Assembly: GCF_963666525.1 (NCBI RefSeq)
Contig: NZ_OY762905.1
Location: 186,001-250,000 of the forward strand
Direction of reading: 5' to 3'
From: an uncultured Cohaesibacter sp.
GTDB lineage: Bacteria; Pseudomonadota; Alphaproteobacteria; Rhizobiales; Cohaesibacteraceae
Length of the DNA stretch: 64,000 nt
Shown: positions 47,147 to 57,532 of the stretch, piece by piece
Layout of the letters: each line of letters begins with the position of its first letter
How positions within the stretch are numbered: the first letter of the stretch is position 1
Position numbers and translations under genes: made by a program
The notes under the pieces: model-generated
Seen by the model: only the letters and a program-made list of their open reading frames with translations
The model's database searches: none
Told to the model about the DNA's origin: nothing

Positions 47147-48415
47147 TCAGGCGGATGTCGGCTCGGCTTCGCTCTTGATGTCGCCATAAATATAGAGCGG
47201 ACGCGCCTCTCCTATGACCACATCGCCGGAAATGACCACTTCTTCAACACCCTCAAGGCTCGGCAGCTCATACATTGTATCAAGCAGAATGCCTTCGAGA
47301 ATGGATCTGAGGCCACGGGCACCGGTCTTGCGTTCAATCGCCTTCTTGGCAACGCCGCGCAGGGCATCGTCGTGGAATGTCAGGCGAACACCTTCCATTT
47401 CGAACAATGCCTGATACTGCTTCACGATCGCATTCTTGGGCTGGGTCAGAATGGAAACCAGAGCTTCCTCATCCAGATCCTCAAGGGTGGCCAGAACAGG
47501 CAGACGACCGACGAATTCGGGGATAAGACCGAATTTCAGAAGATCTTCCGGCTCCAGTTCCTTGAACAGCTCGCCAACACCGCGTTCCTCTGGGTCTTCG
47601 ACACGGGCACCGAAGCCGATCGAACTGTCCTTGCCACGAGCGGCAATGATCTTGTCGAGGCCAGCAAAAGCACCGCCGCAGATGAACAGGATGTTGGAGG
47701 TATCCACCTGCAGGAATTCCTGCTGCGGATGCTTGCGCCCACCCTGCGGAGGAACCGAAGCAACAGTGCCTTCCATGATTTTCAACAGAGCCTGCTGAAC
47801 GCCTTCACCGGACACGTCGCGCGTGATCGAGGGATTGTCGGACTTGCGCGAGATCTTGTCGATCTCGTCGATATAGACAATACCGCGCTGAGCCTGTTCG
47901 ACATTGTAGTCGGCAGCCTGCAGGAGCTTGAGAATGATGTTTTCGACGTCTTCACCGACATAGCCGGCTTCAGTCAGGGTCGTGGCATCAGCCATGGTGA
48001 ATGGCACATCGAGGATGCGCGCCATGGTCTGGGCAAGAAACGTCTTGCCGCAGCCGGTCGGACCGATCAGCATGATGTTCGACTTGGCAAGCTCGATTTC
48101 GGAACTCTTCTTGCCGTGAGCGAGACGCTTGTAGTGGTTGTGCACAGCGACCGAAAGAACCTTCTTCGCCCTGCCCTGACCAATGACATAATCGTCAAGC
48201 ACGTCGCAAATTTCCTGCGGCGTCGGGATACCATCCTTGGATTTCACCATCGAAGACTTGTTCTCTTCGCGAATGATATCCATGCACAGCTCAACGCATT
48301 CATCACAGATGAACACCGTCGGACCCGCGATCAGCTTGCGCACTTCATGCTGGCTTTTGCCACAGAAGGAGCAGTAGAGCGTGTTCTTGCTATCACCGCC
48401 ACTGGCCTTACTCAT
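47147..48415 (-). CDS. clpX: ATP-dependent Clp protease ATP-binding subunit ClpX
   Basis: A 422-residue AAA+ unfoldase that feeds ClpP. The N-terminal zinc domain is [13 protein letters not shown], then CDECVELC. Walker A is [15 protein letters not shown] and Walker [11 protein letters not shown]. The IGF-type ClpP-docking loop appears as SIGFGAR. ATG at 48415. In alphaproteobacteria ClpXP degrades CtrA and other cell-cycle regulators. It lies 263 bases after clpP with no terminator seen between. Confidence 0.98.
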   Translation of the reverse strand: MSKASGGDSKNTLYCSFCGKSQHEVRKLIAGPTVFICDECVELCMDIIREENKSSMVKSKDGIPTPQEICDVLDDYVIGQGRAKKVLSVAVHNHYKRLAHGKKSSEIELAKSNIMLIGPTGCGKTFLAQTMARILDVPFTMADATTLTEAGYVGEDVENIILKLLQAADYNVEQAQRGIVYIDEIDKISRKSDNPSITRDVSGEGVQQALLKIMEGTVASVPPQGGRKHPQQEFLQVDTSNILFICGGAFAGLDKIIAARGKDSSIGFGARVEDPEERGVGELFKELEPEDLLKFGLIPEFVGRLPVLATLEDLDEEALVSILTQPKNAIVKQYQALFEMEGVRLTFHDDALRGVAKKAIERKTGARGLRSILEGILLDTMYELPSLEGVEEVVISGDVVIGEARPLYIYGDIKSEAEPTSA

Positions 48416-48678
48416 GTATGTGCCTCTTCCTTCGTTGTCGTCGGCATACTCGTTTGCCTACCGACTTACTAGTTTAAGATGCTCAGCAGTGGCTGCAAGC
48501 AAAATAAACCCGATCTCCCTGACGCCTGATGCATAAATTTGCCAAATTCAGCAGGCAACCGCCAGATTCATGAAAGCATGTACCCGAAAAGATCAATATA
48601 GGTTTAACGTGGTCTTTTCCGAATACATGATCGGCCAATCTCCTTGGGAGCCAGATTGGCAATTTCAACTTGAAGGAC

Positions 48679-49326
48679 CTAGCCCTTGTCTTTGTCCTTC
48701 TTCTCCTCAGGCGCGAGAGAAGACCGGTTTTCAACCACCTTGTCTACCAGACCCCATTCCATCGCCTCAGTGGCGGTCATGAAGTGGTCGCGATCAAGTG
48801 TCCGGTCAACCGTCTCGTAGTCCTGCCCGCAATGCTTGACATAGACCTCGTTCAGACGGCGCTTCATCTTGAGGATATCCTCGGCATGGCGCTGGATGTC
48901 CGACGCCTGACCCTGGAACCCGCCAGACGGCTGATGCACCATGATACGGGCGTTTGGCAGCGCAAAGCGCATACCCTTTTCGCCAGCGCACAACAGCAGC
49001 GAGCCCATCGAGGCAGCCTGCCCCAGACACAGGGTGGCAACAGGAGGCTTGATGAACTGCATGGTGTCGTAAATCGACATGCCGGCAGTCACCACGCCAC
49101 CTGGCGAATTGATATAGAGCGAAATCTCTTTCTTGGGATTGTCAGCTTCCAGAAACAGCAGCTGGGCGCAGACAAGGGCAGCCATGTGATCTTCAATCGG
49201 CCCAGTGATGAAGATAATGCGTTCTTTCAAAAGGCGGGAGTAGATGTCATACGCGCGTTCGCCGCGGTTGGACTGCTCCACCACCATTGGAACCAGATTC
49301 ATAGTGAGATCGAGTGGATCCTTCAT
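48679..49326 (-). CDS. clpP: ATP-dependent Clp protease proteolytic subunit ClpP
   Basis: A serine peptidase forming a 14-mer barrel. The catalytic Ser is in [11 protein letters not shown], the His in IMVHQPSGG, and the Asp further on in the [12 protein letters not shown] region. 215 residues. ATG 49326 was chosen because AAGGA precedes it; another in-frame ATG follows 8 codons later, and the frame is open 21 codons upstream without support. Confidence 0.97.
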   Translation of the reverse strand: MKDPLDLTMNLVPMVVEQSNRGERAYDIYSRLLKERIIFITGPIEDHMAALVCAQLLFLEADNPKKEISLYINSPGGVVTAGMSIYDTMQFIKPPVATLCLGQAASMGSLLLCAGEKGMRFALPNARIMVHQPSGGFQGQASDIQRHAEDILKMKRRLNEVYVKHCGQDYETVDRTLDRDHFMTATEAMEWGLVDKVVENRSSLAPEEKKDKDKG

Positions 49327-49754
49327 TCGTCTTTCCTTATCAACACCAATTGGGCACAGGCATCGTCTACCCACTGCACCGCACGTCAAACCTTAAACAC
49401 TAACGCTGAATAAGGCCATCTGGTGGCACAAGCCACCATTTTCGAACTCGCCCCGTCTTATGCTTTAGACAGGACAACGCCAGGCACATCGTCATTCATG
49501 CCGCGACTGGCTCCCCACCTCTGCCAATCGGAACCCCGCCGGGTCCCGAAGAATCACGAGGGCGGACCTTTTCTTCCCTTAGCACCCTGACCATGAATAT
49601 TTTACTGACAAATACTCAAAGAGTCGGGAATCAGCCGACATTATGCCGCAGCCGAAATCCTATCCGCAAAAAGCGCGTACTGACCAGTCCATTCACTTTC
49701 TAAAATGAATAGATATGGTTAAGCGGCAAGAATTCAACATGTTGTAAACAGAAA
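49327..49754. other. gene-free stretch upstream of clpP
   Basis: No coding region. It contains the perfect hairpin TGGTGGC-ACAA-GCCACCA (49421-49438), about 95 bases upstream of clpP, and presumably the clpP promoter. The right end abuts the tig terminator-like hairpin. Confidence 0.45.
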
Positions 49755-49784
49755 GGCGCCCACCGTTGAAAAACGGCAGGCGCC
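49755..49784 (-). terminator. terminator-like hairpin after tig
   Basis: GGCGCC-CA-CCGTT pairs with AACGG-CA-GGCGCC around a short A-rich loop. Only three T follow on the minus strand, so termination may be partial. It starts 28 bases after the tig stop. Confidence 0.6.
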
Positions 49785-49811
49785 CGATCTGTCAGTCATG
49801 AAGAAAGGATC

Positions 49812-51161
49812 TTATTCCTCGTCTTCGGTGACCATCTTTTCCAGCTCTTCCTTGGAGACAGTCTTGTCTTCGACCTTCACCAGCTCGAGCAGATAGTCGA
49901 CAACCTTCTCTTCGAAGATCGGGGCGCGAATGGAAGCAAGCGCTTCAGGGTTCTTCGTGTAATATTCGAAGACCTGACGTTCCTGACCCGGGAACTGCTG
50001 GGCGCGCATCATGATGCCGCGCTGCACTTCTTCGTCGGTTACCTTGATTTCGTTCTTTTCACCGATTTCGGAGAGAACCAGACCCAGACGAACGCGACGC
50101 TCGGCAATGGCCTTGTATTCTTCCTTGGCTTTTTCTTCGGTGGTATCTTCGTCTTCGAAGGACTTGCTGGCTTCGTTCATTTCAGCCATGACCTGACGCC
50201 AGATATTCTCGAATTCCTGCTCGAGCAGGGTCGGTGGAACGTCGAACTTGTGCAGCTCGTCCATCTTGTCGAGCAGCTGACGCTTCACGCGCTGACGGGT
50301 CATCTGACCATACTGGGAAACGATCTGGTCCTTGATCAGGCCCTTGAGGGTCTCGAGGGATTCGATGCCAAGTTTGGTTGCGAATTCGTCGTCGAGTTCC
50401 AGAGCGCCCGGGGCCTGAACTTCCTTGACAACGATTTCGAACTCGGCGTCCTTGCCAGCCAGATGCTCTGCGCCATATTCCTCAGGGAACTTGACCTTGA
50501 CGACGGTTTCGTCACCGGCAGAAACACCGATCAGCTGATCTTCGAAGCCCGGAATGAACTGGCCGGAACCGAGAACCAGCTGGCCATTTTCGTCAGCACC
50601 GCCTTCAAAGGCTTCGCCATCGATCTTGCCCAGGTAGGACATGACCACACGGTCGCCTTTTTCAGCCTTGCCTTCTTTGGTTTCAAACGGACGGGAGCTT
50701 TCTGCGATCTGGTTGAGACGCTCTTCAACTTCACTGTCTTCAACTTCAACGACCGGACGCTCGATCTCGACGCCGGAAACATCAGCAACTTCGATGGTCG
50801 GCAGAACTTCATAGATGATGCTGAAGTCAAGGTCGGCCTGGCCGTCCATGATCTTGGCAGCTTCAAGTTCGTCTTCGGTCAGCTTGTACTGTGGCTGCAT
50901 CGCAGCTTTTTCAGCACGTTCTTCAAGCGTGGTGCGCGTGGTCTCGTTGATCAGCTCCTGGATGATTTCACCCATAAGAGCCTTGCCATGCAGCTTGCGG
51001 ACATGAGATGCCGGTACCTTGCCTGGGCGGAAGCCGTTAATTCGGATCTGACCCTTGATTTCATCAATTTTGGCGACCAGCTTGGCTTCGAGATCAGAAG
51101 CAGGAACCACGACTTTCAGTTCGCGTTTCAGACCTTCGGACAGGGTTTCAGTGACCTGCAT
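49812..51161 (-). CDS. tig: trigger factor
   Basis: A ribosome-bound chaperone and peptidyl-prolyl isomerase, 449 residues. The ribosome-binding signature is GFRPGKVPASHVRKLHG near residue 44. The FKBP-type PPIase domain is about residues 165-250 (GDRVVMSYLGKIDGEAFEGG), and the C-terminal arms are helical. An acidic tail ends the protein (MVTEDEE). ATG at 51161. Next to clpP-clpX-lon, the usual order. Confidence 0.97.
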   Translation of the reverse strand: MQVTETLSEGLKRELKVVVPASDLEAKLVAKIDEIKGQIRINGFRPGKVPASHVRKLHGKALMGEIIQELINETTRTTLEERAEKAAMQPQYKLTEDELEAAKIMDGQADLDFSIIYEVLPTIEVADVSGVEIERPVVEVEDSEVEERLNQIAESSRPFETKEGKAEKGDRVVMSYLGKIDGEAFEGGADENGQLVLGSGQFIPGFEDQLIGVSAGDETVVKVKFPEEYGAEHLAGKDAEFEIVVKEVQAPGALELDDEFATKLGIESLETLKGLIKDQIVSQYGQMTRQRVKRQLLDKMDELHKFDVPPTLLEQEFENIWRQVMAEMNEASKSFEDEDTTEEKAKEEYKAIAERRVRLGLVLSEIGEKNEIKVTDEEVQRGIMMRAQQFPGQERQVFEYYTKNPEALASIRAPIFEEKVVDYLLELVKVEDKTVSKEELEKMVTEDEE

Positions 51162-51423
51162 ATCAATCTGCTTTCGTTCTTTGTCAAATTCAGTTTGGTT
51201 CGGGGCGCTCCATCAGGGCAGTACCCCGATCTTCCGGAACGTCCAATTTCTTTTCGATTTGCTGTCGTCAAACAGCCAACGCCGTCTCAAACGGCAAGGA
51301 ATGGCAATAAACCAACCGGCGATCGAGCCAACAAAGACAGGCCGCAGCAGAGGCAATCCCTCTTCCTTGCGACCAGACCATGTCTCCCCCCTCTTTTCCG
51401 ATTAGACCTGAAAAGAGAAGTTC

Positions 51424-51508
<85 letters not shown>

Positions 51509-51823
51509 ACAGCGCGGCACCTGTTGCGCCAGCAAATCGAGCGGAGCCTCTATAACACCCGATATGGAAAGCGCAAAGGGAAATTCACAAAAAGTGCAAA
51601 ATTCCCCATGAGCCTTGGGGGTATTAAGGGAAATTGGCCCCAAAATCCCGGATCAGAACATGATCTGGGAATGATCAGGGAATGATCAGGGCAACATTTC
51701 CATGTCCTTGCACGCTGATGGGTGTAGCATTATCCACCATTCCCGACCAATGACAACCCCATGAGAAAGGGGACGACAGGAACGGGAAAACCAGCGGGAG
51801 CAACTCCCGCAAAAATCCTTTCC
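51509..51823. other. gene-free stretch between tRNA-Leu and the NAD(P)HX repair gene, with a short tandem repeat
   Basis: No gene seen. GGGAATGATCA occurs twice in direct succession at 51667-51688. The region would be the tRNA-Leu promoter on the minus strand and the untranslated end of nnr. Frames crossing the tRNA here are not genes. Confidence 0.45.
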
Positions 51824-53482
51824 TCAATCATCATCGTCTTCGTCATCATCACCGTTATAGGCATCAAGATCGGGACCATCGCCACCGTTGGCGTCATAAT
51901 CCTCGAACAAGGCTTCATAGACCTTTGGAAGAACCTCGATAATGTCCTCGGAAATGAGCCCCGGCCCGAGCATCAGGCCCGCCTGACTATGCAGCCAGAC
52001 CCCGGCACAAGCAGAATCGAGCGTCGGCGTCCCCTGCGCCATCAGGCCACCAACGATCCCCGCCAACACATCGCCGCTGCCAGCCGTTGCCAGATACGGC
52101 ACACCCTGAGAATGGATCACACCGTAACCGTCAGGACTTGCTACCACCGTATCGGCGCCCTTGAGAATGATGACGGCACCGCACATCTGCGCCGCAGCAA
52201 GAGCACAGTCGAGCTTGGACAACCTTTTCTCTTCGCGCATGCGATAGGACAGATCCGGGAACAGTCGGGCAAACTCGCCCTCATGCGGCGTCAACACGAG
52301 ACGACCGGAACGGGCAGCAGGGCTGTCCTTCATCATCTCGAAGCTGAAGTCCCCGCTGGCAACGCCGTCGGCAAAGCAGGTGATCGCATCCGCATCCAGC
52401 ACCACGCCCATATCAAGGCCCAGCACATTCCGGATCAGCACATGCTGCGCCTCGGCCACACCGAGCGCAGGACCAGCCACCAGAACATCACAATCCCTGC
52501 GAGCGAAAATATCCGTCAGCGATTCTGCATCCTTGAGCGGCTCCACCATGATGGACGTCACTTGCGCCGCAACAGCCAGAGCCGAGTCAGCGGGAGGCGC
52601 CAGCGTCACCAGCCCCGCCCCTGCCCTCAGCGCCGCACGCGCCGCCAACCGGGCCGCACCGCTGTGCAGGGCATCTCCCGACAGAACAACACAATGGCCG
52701 CGATGGAACTTGTGATCAGCCAGACGCTCAGCCTGAATGACTTCAAGCGGCTTGAGCGCTTCTGGCCAGTTGCCCAGCCACAGGGTTGGAGCATTCTCAA
52801 ACGCACAGCAGCCGGTTTCTTCAAGAACCGTATCCTCTATGCCAATATCGGCCACGAGCAGACGGCCACACAGCGCCTTGCCCGGATACAGCACATGAGC
52901 CGGCTTCTTGCGGAAGAAAGTCACGGTCTGATCTGCTCGCACGGCGGCTCCGCCGATCAGACCACTCGCCCCCTCGACACCACTGGGCAGATCCACCGAC
53001 AACACCGGCAGCCCGCTTTCGTTGATGGCATCAATCAGATCGGCAAGTTCGCCCGTGATCGGTCGATCCAGTCCGGCTCCGAACAGAGCATCAATGATGA
53101 TGTCCGAATCATCCCAAAGACTGGCGGAAAGGCCATAAACCTCATCGCCCCATTCTTCCGCTGCCCGCTGCGCATCGCCCTTGAGGTCCTCGACATCCAC
53201 CGCACAGCCGATAATGACGCTCCAGCCTTCCTCTTCCAGCAACTGGGCGGCAACAAACCCGTCACCTCCGTTGTTACCCGGCCCGCAAAGGATACAGACC
53301 ATGCCGGAGGCCCCTGACCCCGTCTTTCTTTCCAGCAGATCAATCGCCGCCGTTGCCACCGCCTGGCCTGCAGATTCCATCAATTGATAACCGTCCACCC
53401 CGCTTTCAATGGTCAGGTGATCCGCTTGCCCCATTTGAGCGGGAGTGAGGATTTCAACGGCATTTTCTTTCATTTCAGCCAT
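51824..53482 (-). CDS. nnr: bifunctional NAD(P)H-hydrate epimerase / ADP-dependent dehydratase
   Basis: A repair enzyme that epimerises and dehydrates damaged NADHX and NADPHX. The N-terminal NnrE domain (about residues 10-225) contains CGPGNNGGDGFVAAQLL. The C-terminal NnrD domain (about 235-510) contains LTPHEGEFARLFPDL and the anion-hole segment ATAGSGDVLAGIVGGLMAQG. 552 residues; a short acidic Asp-rich tail (YNGDDDEDDDD) ends it, which is unusual. ATG 53482 with AGGAA nine bases upstream; ATG 53473 is an alternative. In some alphaproteobacteria it neighbours glnB-glnA, as here. Confidence 0.95.
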   Translation of the reverse strand: MAEMKENAVEILTPAQMGQADHLTIESGVDGYQLMESAGQAVATAAIDLLERKTGSGASGMVCILCGPGNNGGDGFVAAQLLEEEGWSVIIGCAVDVEDLKGDAQRAAEEWGDEVYGLSASLWDDSDIIIDALFGAGLDRPITGELADLIDAINESGLPVLSVDLPSGVEGASGLIGGAAVRADQTVTFFRKKPAHVLYPGKALCGRLLVADIGIEDTVLEETGCCAFENAPTLWLGNWPEALKPLEVIQAERLADHKFHRGHCVVLSGDALHSGAARLAARAALRAGAGLVTLAPPADSALAVAAQVTSIMVEPLKDAESLTDIFARRDCDVLVAGPALGVAEAQHVLIRNVLGLDMGVVLDADAITCFADGVASGDFSFEMMKDSPAARSGRLVLTPHEGEFARLFPDLSYRMREEKRLSKLDCALAAAQMCGAVIILKGADTVVASPDGYGVIHSQGVPYLATAGSGDVLAGIVGGLMAQGTPTLDSACAGVWLHSQAGLMLGPGLISEDIIEVLPKVYEALFEDYDANGGDGPDLDAYNGDDDEDDDD

Positions 53483-54049
53483 GACGGGCAATTCCTTTAA
53501 AAAGACGAACCGGCTTTCTGCCCCAGCCTCCGAACAAAGACATCTGAGCAGCAGCAACCAAGGCGCGGCAAAAACCTGATGACGACGCAGCACGCGAAAG
53601 CAGCTGACAATGATAAAAATCTATAACCTCAACTGGAAAACAACAATCACCCGACGCACGATTGTCGGCCATTTGCCGCCAGCAAGCCACGATACCCCCA
53701 AGTGTCTTTGCGCCAGATGGCGAGCGACAGTTGGTCCGACCAAAAATTCAGGCCCCGGAAAGGGGCTCGCGGCAGGCAGAAGCGTCGAATTAACAATAAG
53801 TAAATACACGTGACAAACTGCGACAATTTATGCCTCGATATTATGCAAAAGTAGCGAGATTTCGGTGAAAGTGACCTAAAAGTGACCATAGCCGCGAAGG
53901 GGGGCGACACCCGGACAGACACACCAATGCACAAAATAAAATCAATTGCCTATTTTTACATCATTTCATTTCCCCAAAATGCCTCAAAATTCGACCCTTG
54001 GGTACTGGCGAATTCGCAGATTTCCTGCTTTTATTTCCACCAACAGATT
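53483..54049. other. regulatory gap upstream of glnB
   Basis: No supported gene. The right part is AT-rich. AAGTGACC occurs twice at 53869-53876 and 53880-53887, one helical turn (11 bp) apart, a common arrangement for activator sites. No clear NtrC consensus dyad was found. Confidence 0.45.
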
Positions 54050-54065
54050 TGGCACATAGAATGCA
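54050..54065 (+). promoter_or_regulatory. sigma54 (RpoN) promoter for glnB-glnA
   Basis: TGGCACATAGAATGCA matches the -24/-12 pattern TGGCAC-N5-TTGCA with one mismatch. The invariant GG (54051-54052) and GC (54063-54064) are exactly 10 bases apart. Transcription would start near 54076, giving a leader of about 160 bases. NtrC-dependent glnBA transcription is established in rhizobia; here it is predicted. Confidence 0.65.
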
Positions 54066-54196
54066 TAAAAATTCACTGACCGGAAAGCGGCAGACGACGT
54101 CCCTCAAGGAGGTCTGACGCGGCAGGCAATCCGGTTCAAGATTTGACCTGGGAAAGAGCGGTGAGGAAACTGGCAAAGCCCCGGGTTCGGATTTAG

Positions 54197-54574
<378 letters not shown>

Positions 54575-54724
54575 TTCAGAGACAAAGAAGCCTCCGGCTT
54601 TCCCTGCCGGGGCTTTTACAATCACCTTCCAGGGAAACAGTTGAGACAAAAAGTCGGAAAATGGAAAGAACGGAGTGCAAGACGTCTTCCCTTTTCCAAT
54701 TCACAGACAGTAAAGGATACTGGA

Positions 54725-56134
54725 ATGACCACAGCAGCTGAAATCGTCAAATTGATCTCAGAGCAGGAAGTCAAATATGTTGACATCCGTTTTACCGACC
54801 CTCGCGGTAAATTGCAGCACGTAACCGTAATGGAAGACCAGGTCGATGAAGACTTCCTCGAAGAAGGCTTCATGTTTGACGGTTCCTCTATCGCCGGCTG
54901 GAAATCCATCGAAGCTTCTGACATGAAGCTGATGCCAGACTGCGACAGCGCTTACATCGATCCGTTCTACGCTGAAAAGACCCTCTGCGTTCATTGCTCT
55001 GTTGTTGAGCCTGACACGGGCGCTCCTTACGAACGCGACCCACGCGGTACCGCTCTGAAAGCTGAAGCCTACCTGAAAGCAACTGGTATCGGCGACGTTG
55101 CATACTTCGGTCCTGAAGCTGAATTCTTCATCTTCGACGACGTTCGTTATGCCAACACCATGAACAAGGTTTCCTACGAAGTTGACGCAGCTGACGCTGC
55201 TTGGAACACCGACACCGAATACGAATCCGGCAACACCGGTCATCGTCCAGGCGTCAAGGGTGGCTACTTCCCGGTAAACCCGACCGACTACGCTCAGGAC
55301 ATGCGTTCCGAGATGCTTTCCACCATGAAATCTCTCGGCATGAAAGTTGACAAGCACCACCACGAAGTGGCTTCTTGCCAGCACGAACTCGGCCTGATTT
55401 TCGGCAGCCTGACCAAACAGGGCGACGAGCTTCAGAAATACAAGTATGTCATCCACAACGTTGCACAGGCATACGGCAAGTCTGCCACCTTCATGCCTAA
55501 GCCGATCTATGGCGACAACGGCACCGGCATGCACTGCAACATGTCTATCTGGAAAGACGGCAAACCGCTCTTCGCTGGCGACAAATATGCCGACCTGTCC
55601 GACGAAGCCCTATACTTCATCGGTGGTATCCTGAAACATGCGAAAGCCCTGAACGCTTTCACCAACCCGTCCACCAACTCCTACAAGCGCCTGATCCCGG
55701 GCTTTGAAGCTCCGGTTCTGCGTGCATATTCCGCACGCAACCGTTCTGGCTGCATCCGTATTCCTTGGACCGATTCTCCGAAGGCAAAACGCGTTGAAGC
55801 CCGCTTCCCGGATCCGTCCGCCAACCCGTACCTCTGCTTCGCTGCTCTGCTGATGGCTGGCCTTGATGGCATCAAGAACAAGACCCATCCGGGCGATGCA
55901 ATGGACAAAAACCTGTACGATCTGCCACCAGAAGAACTCGAAGGTATCCCAACCGTTTGCGGTTCCCTGCGTGAAGCTCTTGAAGAACTCAAAGCCGACT
56001 GCGACTTCCTGCTCGCTGGCGACGTGTTCACCAAAGACCAGATCGCTGGCTACATCGAACTGAAGGAAGAAGAAATCCAGCTGTTCGAACACACCCCGCA
56101 TCCGGTTGAATTCCTGATGTACTACAGCTGCTAA
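54725..56134 (+). CDS. glnA: glutamine synthetase, type I
   Basis: The dodecameric GSI that makes glutamine from glutamate, ammonia and ATP. 469 residues. Landmarks: the beta-Grasp start, the metal Glu residues in [23 protein letters not shown], the ATP site GTGMHCNMS, and the adenylylation site region NLYDLPPEE with its Tyr. ATG 54725 has AGGA seven bases upstream. Codon use (many GCT, CGT, GTT) differs from neighbours, as expected for a very highly expressed gene. Regulated by adenylylation and by P-II. Confidence 0.98.
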   Translation: MTTAAEIVKLISEQEVKYVDIRFTDPRGKLQHVTVMEDQVDEDFLEEGFMFDGSSIAGWKSIEASDMKLMPDCDSAYIDPFYAEKTLCVHCSVVEPDTGAPYERDPRGTALKAEAYLKATGIGDVAYFGPEAEFFIFDDVRYANTMNKVSYEVDAADAAWNTDTEYESGNTGHRPGVKGGYFPVNPTDYAQDMRSEMLSTMKSLGMKVDKHHHEVASCQHELGLIFGSLTKQGDELQKYKYVIHNVAQAYGKSATFMPKPIYGDNGTGMHCNMSIWKDGKPLFAGDKYADLSDEALYFIGGILKHAKALNAFTNPSTNSYKRLIPGFEAPVLRAYSARNRSGCIRIPWTDSPKAKRVEARFPDPSANPYLCFAALLMAGLDGIKNKTHPGDAMDKNLYDLPPEELEGIPTVCGSLREALEELKADCDFLLAGDVFTKDQIAGYIELKEEEIQLFEHTPHPVEFLMYYSC

Positions 56135-56160
56135 TCCCAGTCTGTTAAAGCATTACGTGA

Positions 56161-56186
56161 AGGGCCGGTTTCACCGGCCCTTTTCT
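56161..56186 (+). terminator. intrinsic terminator after glnA
   Basis: AGGGCCGG and CCGGCCCT form an 8-bp stem around TTTCA (56161-56181), followed by TTTCTTTT. It lies 27 bases after the glnA stop. Confidence 0.87.
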
Positions 56187-56299
56187 TTTGCCCATTGCCG
56201 TGACGTATCGGCTACGGAATGAAATGGCAAAATCACAATTTTTGCAAAGTCGCCCCAAAACGGGTGCCCCCGCTCACCTCTGAGAATCGATGGGATCGG

Positions 56300-56887
56300 T
56301 CAATTGGCCGCGTCTAACGGACGCCACCCATGCACCATTTTGCGCGCGCCCCAGTCATAGGCAAAATATTGCCCTGGCAGAGGCTCAACCACCTGCGAGC
56401 CGATGGACTGTCCTGTCAGGTGGCACTGGAGCAACGCGCCAATCCGGCCATGCCCGACGAATAGCACGTCACCCCGCATCCCGCGGGCAATCACCTGTTC
56501 CATGGCCATATGATAGGCTGCAGCGATCCTGTCCTGTGCATCCAGGGCCGTCTCGCCACCGTCCAGTTGCCCGGTCGAAGGTTTGGCAAAGACCTCGGCG
56601 ATGCGAGTGAGCAGTCCTCTCCTTGGTACAGGAGTGATGCCCATGGTTTCGCACTCGTTCATGTCAGGATCCGACACAGGTCGCACCGATAGATGCTCAG
56701 CAAGAATGCTCCCGGCCTGTCGAGCCCGCTGCCAGTCACTGGTAAAAATATGGCTTGTCCCAGTGAGCACACCGCTACGGGCAAACGTCCCAAGCTGCTC
56801 CGTTGCGACAATGCCGAGCGCCTGGTCAGACGCCGGGCATTCGGCATCAACGATGACCTCAGGGCAAATGAGATATCGAACCAGCAT
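56300..56887 (-). CDS. histidine-phosphatase-like protein without the usual catalytic His
   Basis: 195 residues of the histidine phosphatase (phosphoglycerate-mutase-like) fold: FTSDWQRARQAGSILAEHL (second motif), ECETMG and GGETALDAQDRIAAAY in the middle, and the C-terminal FVGHGRIGALLQ with its His. The first motif, normally RHG/RHP or a SHPEV variant, reads RYLICPEVIVD, so the nucleophilic His is absent. It may be inactive as a phosphatase or use another residue. ATG 56887 lies just after an inverted repeat AAGGTG-N4-CACCTT that includes the ribosome site. Confidence 0.78.
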   Translation of the reverse strand: MLVRYLICPEVIVDAECPASDQALGIVATEQLGTFARSGVLTGTSHIFTSDWQRARQAGSILAEHLSVRPVSDPDMNECETMGITPVPRRGLLTRIAEVFAKPSTGQLDGGETALDAQDRIAAAYHMAMEQVIARGMRGDVLFVGHGRIGALLQCHLTGQSIGSQVVEPLPGQYFAYDWGARKMVHGWRPLDAAN

Positions 56888-56944
56888 AAGGTGGTCACAC
56901 CTTCATGTTTCAGGACTTATGGATTCGTGAGAAGCACAGGCTTT

Positions 56945-57118
56945 TCAAAGCAGCAGAAAAAACAGCGCGAGAAAACAGGTCGCGGTCGCGTTGAGCCACG
57001 GAGACATGCCGGAAACATGCTGATAGCGCGCACGAGCACGGTCAGCCCGGTAAAGGCTTGACTTCAGCTCGAACACGGACGCTCGCAGATTGTCTATTTC
57101 AGCTTCAACCTGTTTCAT
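56945..57118 (-). CDS. 57-residue tail-anchored coiled-coil peptide
   Basis: ATG 57118 with GACGGA upstream, TGA at 56947-56945. Residues 1-32 are charged and helical with a heptad look (QVEAEIDNLRASVFELKSSL). A short linker with HVSGMSPW follows, then a C-terminal hydrophobic run ending CFLALFFLLL, so it should be a single-pass, C-tail-anchored membrane peptide with a cytoplasmic coiled coil. Not a recognised family. Upstream, 48 bases before the ATG, lies an inverted pair of CtrA-type 8-mers. Confidence 0.58.
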   Translation of the reverse strand: MKQVEAEIDNLRASVFELKSSLYRADRARARYQHVSGMSPWLNATATCFLALFFLLL

Positions 57119-57165
57119 GAATATTCCGTCTGATTTGTCCCCATTGCCTTAAATCTACCGCCTCA

Positions 57166-57187
57166 ATGGTTAACAAAGATTAACCAT
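57166..57187. promoter_or_regulatory. inverted pair of CtrA-type 8-mers
   Basis: ATGGTTAA (57166-57173) and TTAACCAT (57180-57187) form a perfect 8-bp inverted repeat with a 6-base spacer. TTAACCAT is the extended half-site bound by the cell-cycle regulator CtrA in Caulobacter and rhizobia. The site could control the 57-residue peptide gene to its left or parE to its right. Binding is inferred. Confidence 0.5.
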
Positions 57188-57532
57188 ACCAAGAAACTTT
57201 GGCGTCTCGAGGTGAATGATCCTGAAGGAACAAGGCTGCGCGATCAGACAGGGCCTTGACTGGCAAATTCCATGCAGGTTTGCGCGCGAGACGTCCCTGT
57301 TTCGTGCCGGATTTGCAGCGCACTCCACATTTCCTTGTTGCGACCTCTTGACCGGAAAGGCTTTGCTGAAGACATTGTGGGAACAAATATGAGCCTGATT
57401 CGCGCGGTTTATCGCGCATCATTTGGCTTGCGAACAGCCCGGAAACTGTTAAGACCGAACTGAAGGGATTGGCGACGTCCAACACATTCGTTGCCAAACC
57501 GGAATTGTCCTGTCGGAACCCAAGAGTAGTCC
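57188..57532. other. gene-free leader upstream of parE
   Basis: No supported coding region on either strand. It must include the parE promoter, though no strong -35/-10 pair was identified. Confidence 0.45.

Noticed and set aside
51667-51688. Two tandem copies of GGGAATGATCA
   Set aside because: Too short and too few copies to be a meaningful repeat array; no CRISPR-like spacing.
51761-53317. A 518-codon plus-strand frame opposite nnr
   Set aside because: The minus strand encodes the repair enzyme with its catalytic motifs; the plus product is low-information and His/Arg/Gln-rich.
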